From positions 1 through 32,613 of the forward strand of contig JACDBB010000164.1 of NCBI GenBank assembly GCA_013695145.1: a stretch of DNA of 32,613 bases, written 5' to 3'. The stretch's first letter is position 1. Each line of letters opens with the position of its first letter. The notes under the pieces were generated by a model. It was given only the letters and a program-made list of their open reading frames with translations. It did not search any database and had not been told where the DNA came from. Below are positions 1 to 7,011 of the stretch, piece after piece. A program made the translations under genes and the position numbers. The stretch comes from Euzebyales bacterium (GTDB taxonomy: Bacteria; Actinomycetota; Nitriliruptoria; Euzebyales; Egibacteraceae).

Positions 1-365
1 GCCTGGGGGTCGGCAACCGCCGCGGCTGGCGTCGGCGCCTGCGGGCCTCGGCGGCGCGGGCGCAGGACGTCGCGCTGAACCTGGTGGGCCGCGTGCTCTG
101 GCTGGCGTCGTGCGGCGTGGGCGCCGCGGCCGGCTTCCTGGGCGGCGCTGGCGCGGCCCGGCTCCTCGACGCGGAGTCGGTCCTCGTGCCGCTGGTCGGC
201 ATGCTCGCCGGCCTGGGGGTCGGCAACCGCCGCGGCTGGCGTCGACGCCTGCGCCTGTCCCGGCCCGAGCTGGTCGGCGACACCCGCCTGGTCACCGCAA
301 TGGAGCTCGCCGCCTGGCTTGCCGCTGTGATCCTCGCCAGCGCGCTCACCCTGCTGTCGGGCTAA
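1..365 (+). CDS. Membrane protein with internal repeat (3' end)
   Basis: The frame is open from the window edge to TAA at 363-365, so the start lies outside the window. It encodes about 120 residues with hydrophobic stretches (around GVGAAAGFLGGAGAARLL, LVPLVGMLAGLGV and LAAVILASALTLLSG) alternating with Arg-rich loops, so an inner-membrane protein is likely. The peptide LGVGNRRGWRRRLR occurs twice, 70 codons apart, and the DNA at 1-43 is repeated at 211-253 with one difference near position 35/245. This shows a recent in-frame duplication, and more copies may lie upstream. I do not recognise a family. It is on the plus strand, opposite the core cluster that follows, and is separated from it by repeats. 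Confidence 0.55.
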   Translation, partial: LGVGNRRGWRRRLRASAARAQDVALNLVGRVLWLASCGVGAAAGFLGGAGAARLLDAESVLVPLVGMLAGLGVGNRRGWRRRLRLSRPELVGDTRLVTAMELAAWLAAVILASALTLLSG

Positions 366-452
366 GCGGCCGACTCGTCGCGTGTCCCGTCTCGCCGCTG
401 TGGCCGGCGTGGGGCGCGTCGACGGCTACAGCACCCGGTGCCGCGTCAGCGT

Positions 453-600
453 TCCATGGCCATCGCTGCGCGACCGCCACAACCGGGCTTGTGAGCATCG
501 CCTCCGCAGGCTGGTCCGACACTGTGTCGGACCAGCCGCGCATAGCGCAGGAATCTCGACACGGTGTCGACTCCCGGGCGCTCGGGCGCGCCAGCCCCGA
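453..600 (-). repeat. Composite palindromic element, copy 1
   Basis: Read on the minus strand this matches 32310-32457. It has the start of the hairpin element (GCGCCCGAG), then the two-palindrome element, then the rest of the hairpin element. The palindrome at 509-537 is a perfect 29-bp inverted repeat centred on 523. The second, at 556-570, is a perfect 15-bp inverted repeat centred on 563, exactly 40 bp away. The block CTGCGCTATGCG lies between them. The hairpin-element stem follows at about 457-479. Confidence 0.8.
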
Positions 601-720
601 CGAGGACGTCGAGGGCACCGCGTGGCCGCCCTGAGGCGGCCGTCGCCGACCGCGCCATCTCATCACCGACGGCGGCGCCCGGTACCGCGTCGACCCGCTC
701 GTCTGCGCTCCTCATCACCC

Positions 721-758
721 CAGCATCTCATGACCATCGCTGCGCGATGGCCACCGCC
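721..758 (-). repeat. Partial hairpin element next to the fpg-like 3' end
   Basis: Read on the minus strand this is the hairpin half of the dispersed element, with arms TGGCCATCGC and GCGATGGTCA around a GCA loop. All ten positions can pair, one as G-T. It ends in the shared CATGAGATGC. The other half of the element is missing. It sits eight bases beyond the Fpg-like stop codon, where it could serve as a transcript-end hairpin. Confidence 0.65.
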
Positions 759-765
759 GGCGTCT

Positions 766-1596
766 TCAGGTCTGGCAGTTGATGCAGTGGTAGGAGGAGC
801 GCTTGCGGTCGATCTTGACCAGGCTGATGGGCTGGCGGCAGCGCGCGCAGGGCAGGCCCGCCCGGCCGTAGACGTTGATGTAGTCACCGAAGTCGCCGGA
901 GTCCCCTTCGTCCTGCGCGCCCTCGGCATCGGCGGTGCCGCCCTGCTTCACCGCCTCGTACAGCACCTCCAGCACGGCCCGGTACAGGCGGCGGACCTCC
1001 TGCGCGCTCAGGGTGTTGGACACCCGGGCGCCGTCGAGGCCGGCCGTCCACAGGATCTCGTCGGAGTACAGATCGCCGAGCCCGATGATGAACGTCTCGT
1101 CGACCAGCAACGACTTGAGCTTCATCTTGCGCCGCACCAGCTCCCGGCTGAAGGCGGGCCACGTGAACTGGTCGGCCAGCGGGTCGATGCCCGCAGGCGT
1201 GAGCTCGTCCATGCCGGCCAGGTCCGACGTCGGCACGACGGCCACCTCGCCGTCCTTGTCCGGATCGACGTAGTGCAACGCCCCACCTGTGGTGAACACC
1301 GCGACGAGCTGGGTGTCCTTGCCCCCCTCGCGGTTGGCGGTCTCCCTGGTCATCGTCGCCTGCGAGCCCAGCCGCACGATCAGGGTGTGCGCATCGTCCA
1401 GGCTCAGCAGGAGGCGTGTCCCGCGGCGCATGATCGCGTCGATCTTGCGACCCTCCAGCGCATTGTAGAACTCGGGCCGGTTGCGCTGGTGGCCGACCAG
1501 GCTGGCGCTGCGGACCGTGACGTCCTTGATTCGCTTGCCCACGATCTCACGCTCGAGGTCCTTGCGAATCACCTCGACCTCGGGCAGCTGCGTCAC
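766..1596 (-). CDS. Fpg/Nei-family protein lacking the usual catalytic residues
   Basis: The 276 residues align end to end with formamidopyrimidine-DNA glycosylase (Fpg/MutM): an LPEVEV N-terminus, a helix-two-turn-helix segment (IIGLGDLYSDEILW), QGGT, and a C-terminal zinc finger with Cys250, 253, 271 and 274. Known Fpg enzymes start PELPEVE, with Pro as nucleophile and Glu as acid. Here positions 2-3 are Thr-Gln. The conserved Lys of the RRGK motif is Thr60, the GN of the H2TH is GD, and the intercalating Arg/Phe loop reads DPDKDGE. The GTG start has a GGAGG-type site just upstream (CGGAGGACATG), so the N-terminus is well fixed. It lies 49 bp after rnc, the usual fpg position. It may bind damaged DNA without classical glycosylase chemistry or use another nucleophile; which one is not known from sequence. 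Confidence 0.85.
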   Translation of the reverse strand: MTQLPEVEVIRKDLEREIVGKRIKDVTVRSASLVGHQRNRPEFYNALEGRKIDAIMRRGTRLLLSLDDAHTLIVRLGSQATMTRETANREGGKDTQLVAVFTTGGALHYVDPDKDGEVAVVPTSDLAGMDELTPAGIDPLADQFTWPAFSRELVRRKMKLKSLLVDETFIIGLGDLYSDEILWTAGLDGARVSNTLSAQEVRRLYRAVLEVLYEAVKQGGTADAEGAQDEGDSGDFGDYINVYGRAGLPCARCRQPISLVKIDRKRSSYHCINCQT

Positions 1597-1645
1597 CCAT
1601 GTCCTCCGTCGTCCGGTACCGCGTTCACCGCGACGCGGCGTGCGC

Positions 1646-2503
1646 TCACTCGCCCTCCGACACTACCGCTTCACGGGTGCCGGACGGCTCATCCGCCCCC
1701 ATTTCGCCACCCTGGGCATGCCCCGCCCGGGCGAGAAGGACCTGGTACGCCGTGCGGGCGGCCACCTGCTCGGCCTCCTTCTTGCTGCGCCCCTCGCCCG
1801 ACCCCAGCGGCTCGGCGGCGACCTCGACCGTGGCCGTGAACCACTTCTCGTGGTCGGGGCCCTGCTCGGTGAGGTGGTAGATGGGCAGCGTCGACAGGCG
1901 CGCGGCGGTCAGCTCCTGCAGCGACGTCTTGTAGTCCAGCGACTCCCTTCGGGTCGCCAGCTCGTCGAGGAGGTCGGCGAACAGCCGCCTGACCAGGCCT
2001 GCCGCGACGTCCATGCCCCGCTCGACGTACACGGAGCCGAGGACCGCCTCCAGGGTGTCGGCGAGGATCGAGTCCTTGTCGCGGCCACCCGACTGCTCCT
2101 CGCCGCGCCCGAGCAGGACCGCGTCGCCGAGGCCGAGGCTGCGGGCCACCTCGGCCAGGCTGTGGGCGTTCACGGCCGCGGCCCGCACCTTGGCCAGCCG
2201 CCCCTCAGGCTCCTCGGGGTAGCGGCGGAAGATGAAGTCGGTGACGACGACACCCAGGACGGCGTCGCCGAGGAACTCCAGGCGCTCGTTGGTCGGCAGT
2301 CCACCGGCCTCGAACGCATAGGAGCGGTGCGTGAGCGCGAGCTCCAGCGCGCCCGCGTCGGTGAAGTCGACGCCGAGCGCCTCCTGGAGGCGGCCGAGGA
2401 CGTCGGCGGCCGATTCGTGAACGCGCCCGAGCTTGCGAGGGTGATGCTCGCCATCCCGGTTGCGGCGGTCCGCAGCGCCGCCATCAGATGCGGCAACGCT
2501 CAC
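1646..2503 (-). CDS. rnc: Ribonuclease III with repeat-encoded N-terminal extension
   Basis: RNase III cleaves double-stranded RNA in rRNA and mRNA processing. The signature NERLEFLGD is at residues 72-80, the second acidic motif is in DTLEAVLG, and a double-stranded-RNA-binding domain follows (DYKTSLQEL to SKKEAEQVAA). It has 285 residues, longer than the usual 220-250. GTG at 2503 overlaps the acpP stop (GTGA), implying coupled translation. Residues 5-29 are encoded by a copy of the dispersed hairpin element (2416-2491 on the plus strand), in frame and without a stop. No ATG, GTG or TTG start is visible in frame between the element and the catalytic domain, so the extension is probably translated. 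The C-terminal 30 residues are low-complexity and acidic. Confidence 0.93.
   Translation of the reverse strand: MSVAASDGGAADRRNRDGEHHPRKLGRVHESAADVLGRLQEALGVDFTDAGALELALTHRSYAFEAGGLPTNERLEFLGDAVLGVVVTDFIFRRYPEEPEGRLAKVRAAAVNAHSLAEVARSLGLGDAVLLGRGEEQSGGRDKDSILADTLEAVLGSVYVERGMDVAAGLVRRLFADLLDELATRRESLDYKTSLQELTAARLSTLPIYHLTEQGPDHEKWFTATVEVAAEPLGSGEGRSKKEAEQVAARTAYQVLLARAGHAQGGEMGADEPSGTREAVVSEGE
2416..2491 (+). repeat. Hairpin element copy A, inside the rnc coding region
   Basis: This matches copies at 26118, 29640 and 32470: GTGAACGCGCCCGAGCTTGC, a variable middle, then a hairpin half and CATCAGATGC. In this copy the second stem is one base shorter and has about six pairs, weaker than in the intergenic copies. 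It is read through on the minus strand as codons 5-29 of rnc. Confidence 0.85.
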
Positions 2504-2796
2504 CGGACACCGCCGCCGCGGACCTTGTTCGTCCGAGCGTGCGCGAGGACGGCGTCGGCGGCGTCACCGAGGGTGCGAACGGCCAGGAGCGTGTCGTCGG
2601 GCAGGTCGAGGTCGACCCCGCGTGCGTTGAGGTCGCGCTCCACCCCCTCGATGATCTCGACCAGGTCGAGCGAGTCGGCGCGCAGGTCCTCTTCGAACCG
2701 CGTCGAGGCGTCGAGCGCGCCCTCACGCACCAGCACCGAGCGGGCGTGACCGGTGAGCAGCCCCAGCACGACGTCGTGGTCGAGGTGACTGGCCAC
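2500..2796 (-). CDS. acpP: Acyl carrier protein
   Basis: This small acidic protein has the acyl-carrier motif ADSLDLVEII, with Ser42 as the expected 4'-phosphopantetheine site, and carries growing acyl chains in fatty acid synthesis. It has 98 residues, slightly longer than the usual 75-85, with a basic tail (NKVRGGGVR). The GTG at 2796 is chosen because GGGAGG lies five bases upstream; a GTG at 2826 in the same frame would add ten residues and overlap the plsX stop. It overlaps rnc by four bases and follows plsX, the common plsX-acpP-rnc order. Confidence 0.9.
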   Translation of the reverse strand: MASHLDHDVVLGLLTGHARSVLVREGALDASTRFEEDLRADSLDLVEIIEGVERDLNARGVDLDLPDDTLLAVRTLGDAADAVLAHARTNKVRGGGVR

Positions 2797-2818
2797 GCCA
2801 CCCTCCCGGGGCCGACCT

Positions 2819-3829
2819 CTAGCCACGGTCTGCCTCGTGGGCGGCGTCGGCTGTGCGGTCCTGGAGGGCTGCCAGCCGGTCGGCGACCCGCTCGGACAGA
2901 CCGGCCAGCGCGACGTCGCGTGCGGTGCGCAGCGCGGCGGTGATCTCCCCGGCCGACGCCGCGCCGTGGGCGACCAGCACCTCGCCGGCCACGCCCACCA
3001 TGACCGCGGCGGTGTCTGACGCAGGACGACGCGACCGTCCCAGCGCCTCGACCGTCTTCAGGAAGACATTCCCGGTGAAGCCGTCCGCGACGACGACGTC
3101 GACCTCGCCGCGCAGGACGGCTGCCGGCTCGACGTTGCCGGCGAACTCGGCCTCGGCGGACAGCAGGGCGTGTGCCGCCCGGTAGAGCGCGCTGCCCTTC
3201 CCGGGCTCGGCGCCGACATTGAGCAGCCCCACGCGAGGCTCGTCGACGCCCCTGGCCTGGGCCAGCGCCACGCCCATCTCGGCGTAGGCGGACAGCGCCT
3301 CGGGCTGCACGTCCGCGTTGCCGCCCGCGTCGACCAGGACGACGCCTGCGTCGGTGACCGGGATGACGGCCGCGAGGGCCGGGCGGCGGACACCGTCGAT
3401 GCGCCCGATCTCCAGCAGTGCGGCAGCCAGGGTCGCGCCGGTCGAACCGGCCGACACGACCGCGCTGACCTCTCCGTTCGCGACCAGGCGCGCCGCGACC
3501 CGCACGCTGGCGTCCTTGCGTCCGCGGACCGCGACCGCCGGCTCCTCCGCCATGTCGACCGCCGTCGCGGCGTGGATCACGGCCAGCCCCCCGGGTGCGC
3601 CGGCGTCGGCGAGGGCCCCGGCGAGGACTCGAGCATCCCCGACGAGAACCACGTCGACGCCCTCGTCACGCGCGGCGAGCGCGCCGCGGACGCAGGCGCC
3701 GGGGGCATGGTCGCCGCCCATCGCGTCGAGCGCGACCCGGCCGGGCACGGGCTCGGCTTGATGCCCATCGCGACCGCGGACAGCCGACGTCGCGCTGGGC
3801 CGGGCCCCCACTCCGCTGGCGGCCTCCAC
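2819..3829 (-). CDS. plsX: Phosphate acyltransferase PlsX
   Basis: PlsX makes acyl-phosphate from acyl-ACP, the donor for the first acylation of glycerol-3-phosphate in phospholipid synthesis. The motif ALDAMGGDHAPG near the N-terminus, SAGSTGATLA, VLVDAGGNADV and VVADGFTGNVFLKTVEA are all characteristic, and the C-terminal HGAAS region is complete. It has 336 residues, normal for the family. The GTG at 3829 gives about 30 extra residues before the conserved core; an in-frame GTG about 28 codons further in (near 3748) is an alternative and neither has a strong ribosome site. It starts seven bases after the rpmF stop and ends near acpP, so it belongs to the operon. Confidence 0.92.
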   Translation of the reverse strand: MEAASGVGARPSATSAVRGRDGHQAEPVPGRVALDAMGGDHAPGACVRGALAARDEGVDVVLVGDARVLAGALADAGAPGGLAVIHAATAVDMAEEPAVAVRGRKDASVRVAARLVANGEVSAVVSAGSTGATLAAALLEIGRIDGVRRPALAAVIPVTDAGVVLVDAGGNADVQPEALSAYAEMGVALAQARGVDEPRVGLLNVGAEPGKGSALYRAAHALLSAEAEFAGNVEPAAVLRGEVDVVVADGFTGNVFLKTVEALGRSRRPASDTAAVMVGVAGEVLVAHGAASAGEITAALRTARDVALAGLSERVADRLAALQDRTADAAHEADRG

Positions 3830-3835
3830 CTGCGC

Positions 3836-4018
3836 CTAGTCCTCGATCTCGACGACCTGACGGCCGGCGTAGAAGCCGCACGAGCCGCACACCGTGTGCG
3901 GTCGCATGGCGTCCTTGCACCGCGGGCAGGTGCTCACCGTCGGCGGTGTGGTGCGCATCCACTGCGCCTTGCGGTGCCGGGTACGCGCCCGGGACTTCTT
4001 GCGCTTCGGGACAGCCAC
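3836..4018 (-). CDS. rpmF: 50S ribosomal protein L32
   Basis: The 60-residue basic protein begins MAVPKRKKSRARTRHRKAQW, typical of L32 of the large ribosomal subunit. Two cysteine pairs (CPRC and CGSC) form the zinc-ribbon seen in cysteine-containing L32 variants. It sits between yceD and plsX, its usual position, 39 bp after yceD. Confidence 0.95.
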   Translation of the reverse strand: MAVPKRKKSRARTRHRKAQWMRTTPPTVSTCPRCKDAMRPHTVCGSCGFYAGRQVVEIED

Positions 4019-4057
4019 AGGTCTGCTCTCTTGTCGTCTGCGTTCTCGCGGGCGGCT

Positions 4058-4621
4058 TCACGTCTCGGCACGGGCAGTGTCGTCGGGACCGGCGGGCAGC
4101 CGCAAGCCTCGCAGCGCCGCCCAGCGGGTGTCGGTGGGATCGTCGGAGCAGTCGCAGTCGACCTCGTTGCGGTTGGCGCCGCACTGCGGGCACAGTCCGG
4201 CGCAGTCGGGTCGACAGCGCGGCTGGGCCGGGATCGCCGCGGCGATGGCATCACGCACGAGCGGGTCGAGGTCGATGCGGCCGTCGCGCAGCTCGAAGCC
4301 CTCGTCGGGCGGCTCCGCGTCGTCAGGCACGCGGGACGGGTCGGCGTAGAGCTCGGTGACCGGCTCGTCGAGTCCCACCCCGACCGGCTCCAGGCAGCGG
4401 GAGCAGGCGAGCCCGACGTCCATGGCGACGTGGCCGCGCACCAGGATCCCCTCGACGACGCTCTCGAGCACGCCGCCCAACCGCACGGGTGCGGAGAGGT
4501 CCGCCAGTGGCAGGGCCAGGTCCCCAGGCGCGGCCACGGCGAGGTCGACCCGGCGTGATGCGCCGGGCTGGTCGACGAGCTCGTGGACGTCGAGGACGTG
4601 ATCGTGCAGCGTGGAGGTCAT
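4058..4621 (-). CDS. YceD/DUF177 family protein
   Basis: This is the DUF177 (YceD) protein that commonly precedes rpmF and is linked to 23S rRNA accumulation in other organisms. Visible features are an N-terminal VLDVHELVDQPGASRRVDL region, the central LACSRCLEPV pair, and a C-terminal CRPDCAGLCPQCGANRNEV zinc-binding-like cluster. The ATG at 4621 gives 187 residues, a normal length. An upstream ATG at 4705 would add 28 residues that look non-conserved. No clear ribosome site precedes 4621. It is the first gene of the minus-strand core operon here, next to the accessory block. Confidence 0.88.
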   Translation of the reverse strand: MTSTLHDHVLDVHELVDQPGASRRVDLAVAAPGDLALPLADLSAPVRLGGVLESVVEGILVRGHVAMDVGLACSRCLEPVGVGLDEPVTELYADPSRVPDDAEPPDEGFELRDGRIDLDPLVRDAIAAAIPAQPRCRPDCAGLCPQCGANRNEVDCDCSDDPTDTRWAALRGLRLPAGPDDTARAET

Positions 4622-4712
4622 GGTGTGGGTCCGGATGGCTGCCGCCGGAGCGGGTTCGGCACAGGCGTGCGCCGGAGGCGTGAGCATCCGGCGAAAACCG
4701 GGCACAATGACA

Positions 4713-4731
4713 GCTCCCCGGCGCGGGGAGC
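4713..4731. terminator. GC-rich hairpin upstream of yceD
   Basis: GCTCCCC at 4713-4719 and GGGGAGC at 4725-4731 form a perfect 7-bp stem with a 5-nt loop. No T-run follows. It could be a terminator or part of the yceD leader; the sequence does not decide which. Confidence 0.3.
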
Positions 4732-4747
4732 GAACGACCAGGCTAGC

Positions 4748-4820
4748 ACACGCCCTGGAGGGCGGGGAGCGAGAGGGTGAGGGTGAGCGGAGCTTGCGGA
4801 GCGAGCCCTGGAGGGCGGAG
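4748..4820. repeat. Short direct repeat with GAGGGT microrepeat
   Basis: GCCCTGGAGGGCGG occurs near 4751 and again near 4807; each contains the palindrome GCCCT-GG-AGGGC. Between them lie GAGGGTGAGGGTGAG and GGAGCTTGCGGAGCG. This marks the left edge of the accessory block, but no matching copy is seen at the right edge (about 19.96 kb). Confidence 0.5.
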
Positions 4821-5085
4821 GCGCTCCTGGGTGGCCAGGATCCCGGGATCGTCGGCCTCCACCCCTCGTTGCATGAGATCCCACGCCCTGCTCACGTCAT
4901 CGGCGTCCATGAAGCGGTGCACCATGTAGGTGGTGGCCAGCACGGGTGGCCCACCGCGCGGGCCGGCCGTCCGGGGCGTCGCACCAGCTGCCGCCCGGCT
5001 GAGGAAGCGGAGCGCCCAGCGGCCGAGGGTGGGCGGCGTCGGCTGGATGAACGGCCAGCAGCCATCCCCACACCGGCAGCGGTTC
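4800..5085 (-). pseudogene. Remnant of an unidentified protein gene
   Basis: On the minus strand one frame reads CRCGDGCWPFIQPTPP, then a middle part, then VLATTYMVHRFMDADDVSRA, AWDLMQRGVEADDPGILATQ and ERLR. The acidic, well-ordered MVHRFMDADDV...TQERL stretch looks like real protein. The frame then runs into repeats and ends in low-complexity sequence at 4743. There is no good start codon or ribosome site. From memory the motif resembles an actinobacterial radical-SAM protein, but I am not sure. It is a fragment of about 90 codons truncated at the edge of the block. Confidence 0.4.
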
Positions 5086-5105
5086 CTCCGGTTGCGACTC
5101 CACCC

Positions 5106-5948
5106 TCATCCCGTCGAGCCGCGGCGCTGCTGACAATGTCGGAGGTACACCACACCGACGGCCAGCACCGCGGCCAGCACGCCGGCGGCCGCCAGCGGGT
5201 TGTCTCCGAGCAAGCCGGTCAGCGCCGCAGACCATCGGTCCAGCAGCTGGACGGGCCCGCTGGCGCTGAGCGGATCGCGCAGGCTGGTGCCCCAGAACCA
5301 GACGATGTACCCACCGGCAAGCACCAGCACCGCCCCCGACACCCGCGTCGCGACCGCCGACCCCCGGCGGAGGGCCCGGACGACGCCGTCGCGGCCGGCG
5401 CCGACCGCGACGGCCAGGGCGAGCAGAACCAGGGCAATGCCCGCCCCGTAGGCCAGGAAGATGCCGACGCCGCCCAGCGGGCTGGCCTGGGCGGTCGCGC
5501 TGCCGATGACCGACAGGAACACCGGCAGGGTGCAGGACAGGGACCCGGTGGCGTAGGCGCTGCCGAACGCGAACGTCGACACCGGTCCTCGACCTTCGAC
5601 CGCTCGGGATGGACCCGGTAGCCGAAGGGTGGGCGCCCGGCCGATGAACACCACGGCGCCGTACAGCACCAGCAGGGCACCGACGACGATCGCCGCCCAG
5701 GGCAGCGCCAGCACGACCGTGCGGAGCGCGACGGTGGCGATCCCTCCGACCACGCCGAACACGACCAGGAACCCCGCGGCGACCAGCCCGCCCGTGCGCA
5801 GCGCCGCCGGCATGGCTGCGCTGGGAGGTGCCTCGTCGTCCTCTGACAGGAAGTAGGCGAGGTAGGCGGGCAGCATCGCGAAGCCGCACGGGTTGACGGT
5901 CGCGACGAGGCCGGCGGTGAAGGCTAGGACGAGGGCGCCGTCGGTCAC
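5106..5948 (-). CDS. CcdA/DsbD-type transmembrane thiol transporter
   Basis: CcdA-family proteins carry reducing equivalents from cytoplasmic thioredoxin across the membrane. This 280-residue protein has at least six hydrophobic segments. The two conserved cysteines lie in the expected contexts: NPCGFAMLPAYLAYFL in the first segment and SLSCTLPVFLSV in a middle one. The start (ATG 5948) overlaps the tlpA-like stop by four bases (ATGA), so the two are co-translated and the lipoprotein is the likely partner. A C-terminal extra segment ends in a short His-Cys-basic tail (YLRHCQQRR). Confidence 0.88.
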   Translation of the reverse strand: MTDGALVLAFTAGLVATVNPCGFAMLPAYLAYFLSEDDEAPPSAAMPAALRTGGLVAAGFLVVFGVVGGIATVALRTVVLALPWAAIVVGALLVLYGAVVFIGRAPTLRLPGPSRAVEGRGPVSTFAFGSAYATGSLSCTLPVFLSVIGSATAQASPLGGVGIFLAYGAGIALVLLALAVAVGAGRDGVVRALRRGSAVATRVSGAVLVLAGGYIVWFWGTSLRDPLSASGPVQLLDRWSAALTGLLGDNPLAAAGVLAAVLAVGVVYLRHCQQRRGSTG

Positions 5949-6547
5949 GAGGGGACCTCCACGCCGAGCCAGCGCTCGATCTCTGCGGCCAGGGCGTCAC
6001 GGGTGAGGAAGCCGGTGTGGGTGCGCTGCACGGTGCCGTCGGCGGAGACGAACGCCGTCGTCGGCATCCCGAACCCGCCGAACGCCTGGAAGGCCCGGCC
6101 GTCGGGGTCGCGGAGCAGGTCGTAGGTCACGCCGGTCCGCTGCGCCAGGTCGTCGGCCAGGTCCGCGGCGTCGGAGGTGTTGACGCCGACGAACCGCACG
6201 GCGTCGCCCAGCTGCTGGCTGACCGCTTGGAAGTCGGGCATCTCGGCGGCGCACGGGGGGCACCACGACGCCCAGAAGTTCACCACCAGCGGTGTGCCGA
6301 CGAAGCTGTGCAGGTCCGTGGCGTCGCCCTCGAAGGTGGTCAGCGCCACGTCGGGGATGTCGGGACCCTCTGCGGCGTCGACTGCGGGAGGGCCGACGTC
6401 CTGCGACGACACTTCGTCGTCGGCGCCAGGTCCGGCGCATGCGGCGGCGACGATCGCGATCGTCATGGCCAGCGCCACGGCCCCCGGCCGTACCGGGCGG
6501 CGGTCGGCCGTCGAGGAGCGGCGGTCAGGCGAGGAAGCGATGCGCAT
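5945..6547 (-). CDS. TlpA/ResA-like thioredoxin lipoprotein
   Basis: This is a periplasm-side thiol-disulfide oxidoreductase anchored by lipid. The ATG at 6547 is followed by a basic stretch, a hydrophobic segment and the lipobox VAAAC. A Pro/Asp-rich linker leads to a thioredoxin fold with active site WASWCPPC and the cis-Pro loop GGFGMPTTAFV. The product is 200 residues. GGGAGG lies about ten bases upstream of this ATG; the longer in-frame GTG at 6670 would bury the signal sequence. It overlaps the CcdA-like gene, the standard reductant source for such proteins. Confidence 0.88.
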   Translation of the reverse strand: MRIASSPDRRSSTADRRPVRPGAVALAMTIAIVAAACAGPGADDEVSSQDVGPPAVDAAEGPDIPDVALTTFEGDATDLHSFVGTPLVVNFWASWCPPCAAEMPDFQAVSQQLGDAVRFVGVNTSDAADLADDLAQRTGVTYDLLRDPDGRAFQAFGGFGMPTTAFVSADGTVQRTHTGFLTRDALAAEIERWLGVEVPS

Positions 6548-6701
6548 GTCCCCGCAACCCTCCCGACGGCAAACCCCTTCCACCGCGGTGGGGCACCCGG
6601 ACCATGGACGAGGCCCCGGGCCCGCGGCCGAGGGGTAGGCCGGGGCGAACGGGGCCTCGTGGCTCACCAAACCCGGGTCGCCTCAGCCGGATTCCACCGC
6701 G

Positions 6702-6968
6702 TCATCGCTCTGGTGCGCTGCTGGACCGGTTGAAGACGACCCAGCAGGGGATGGCGACCAGCGTAGCCGCGCCGACGATGTTGCCAAGGCCCGCGGGCAG
6801 GATGTTCCACAGCAACGCGAGGCCCTCGATCAGCCGCTGCGCACCTGCGGGTTCGATGCCGGTGCCGAGCAGGACGCTGAACAGCCCACCGGCGGTGATG
6901 AAGCTGCCCGCGAGCACCGCGAGCACCGCCTTGATGATCGGCGCCCCCAGCCGCTCGGCGACGGCCAC
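6702..6968 (-). pseudogene. Internally deleted formate/nitrite transporter (FNT)
   Basis: The 88-codon frame joins an N-terminal FNT-like part (AVLAVLAGSFITAGGLFSVL, near residues 14-33) directly to the C-terminal signature (NILPAGLGNIVGAATLVAIP, about 56-75). Known FNT channels have about 260-290 residues and six membrane helices, so about two thirds is missing, with the junction near 6822 (RLIEG|LALLW). The frame is kept. GTG at 6968 has GGAG close upstream. It stands back-to-back with a DoxX gene that lacks its N-terminus. It is a probable non-functional relic. Confidence 0.6.
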
Positions 6969-7011
6969 GAGCTCCGGACAGCGCCCCGGGCGCCGATGCC
7001 GGCCAGGATCA

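Larger units (their letters stand above)
366..765. other. Gene-free, repeat-rich intergenic region
   Basis: About 400 bp between the membrane protein and the end of the Fpg-like gene holds no convincing gene. It contains a composite palindromic element (about 453-600), a perfect 7-bp hairpin with a 4-nt loop at 624-641 that could act as a terminator, a possible degraded hairpin-element scrap beginning CATCTCAT near 656, and a better-preserved partial copy at 721-758. Short open frames here are translations of the palindromes. Confidence 0.6.

Noticed and set aside
509-570. LexA/SOS box
   Set aside because: The palindrome CGACAC-N-GTGTCG differs from the actinobacterial SOS box (CGAAC-N4-GTTCG), and the copies are next to gene ends instead of repair-gene promoters.
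453-758. CRISPR array
   Set aside because: The repeats are palindromic elements of different kinds and spacing, without regular repeat-spacer units or cas genes.
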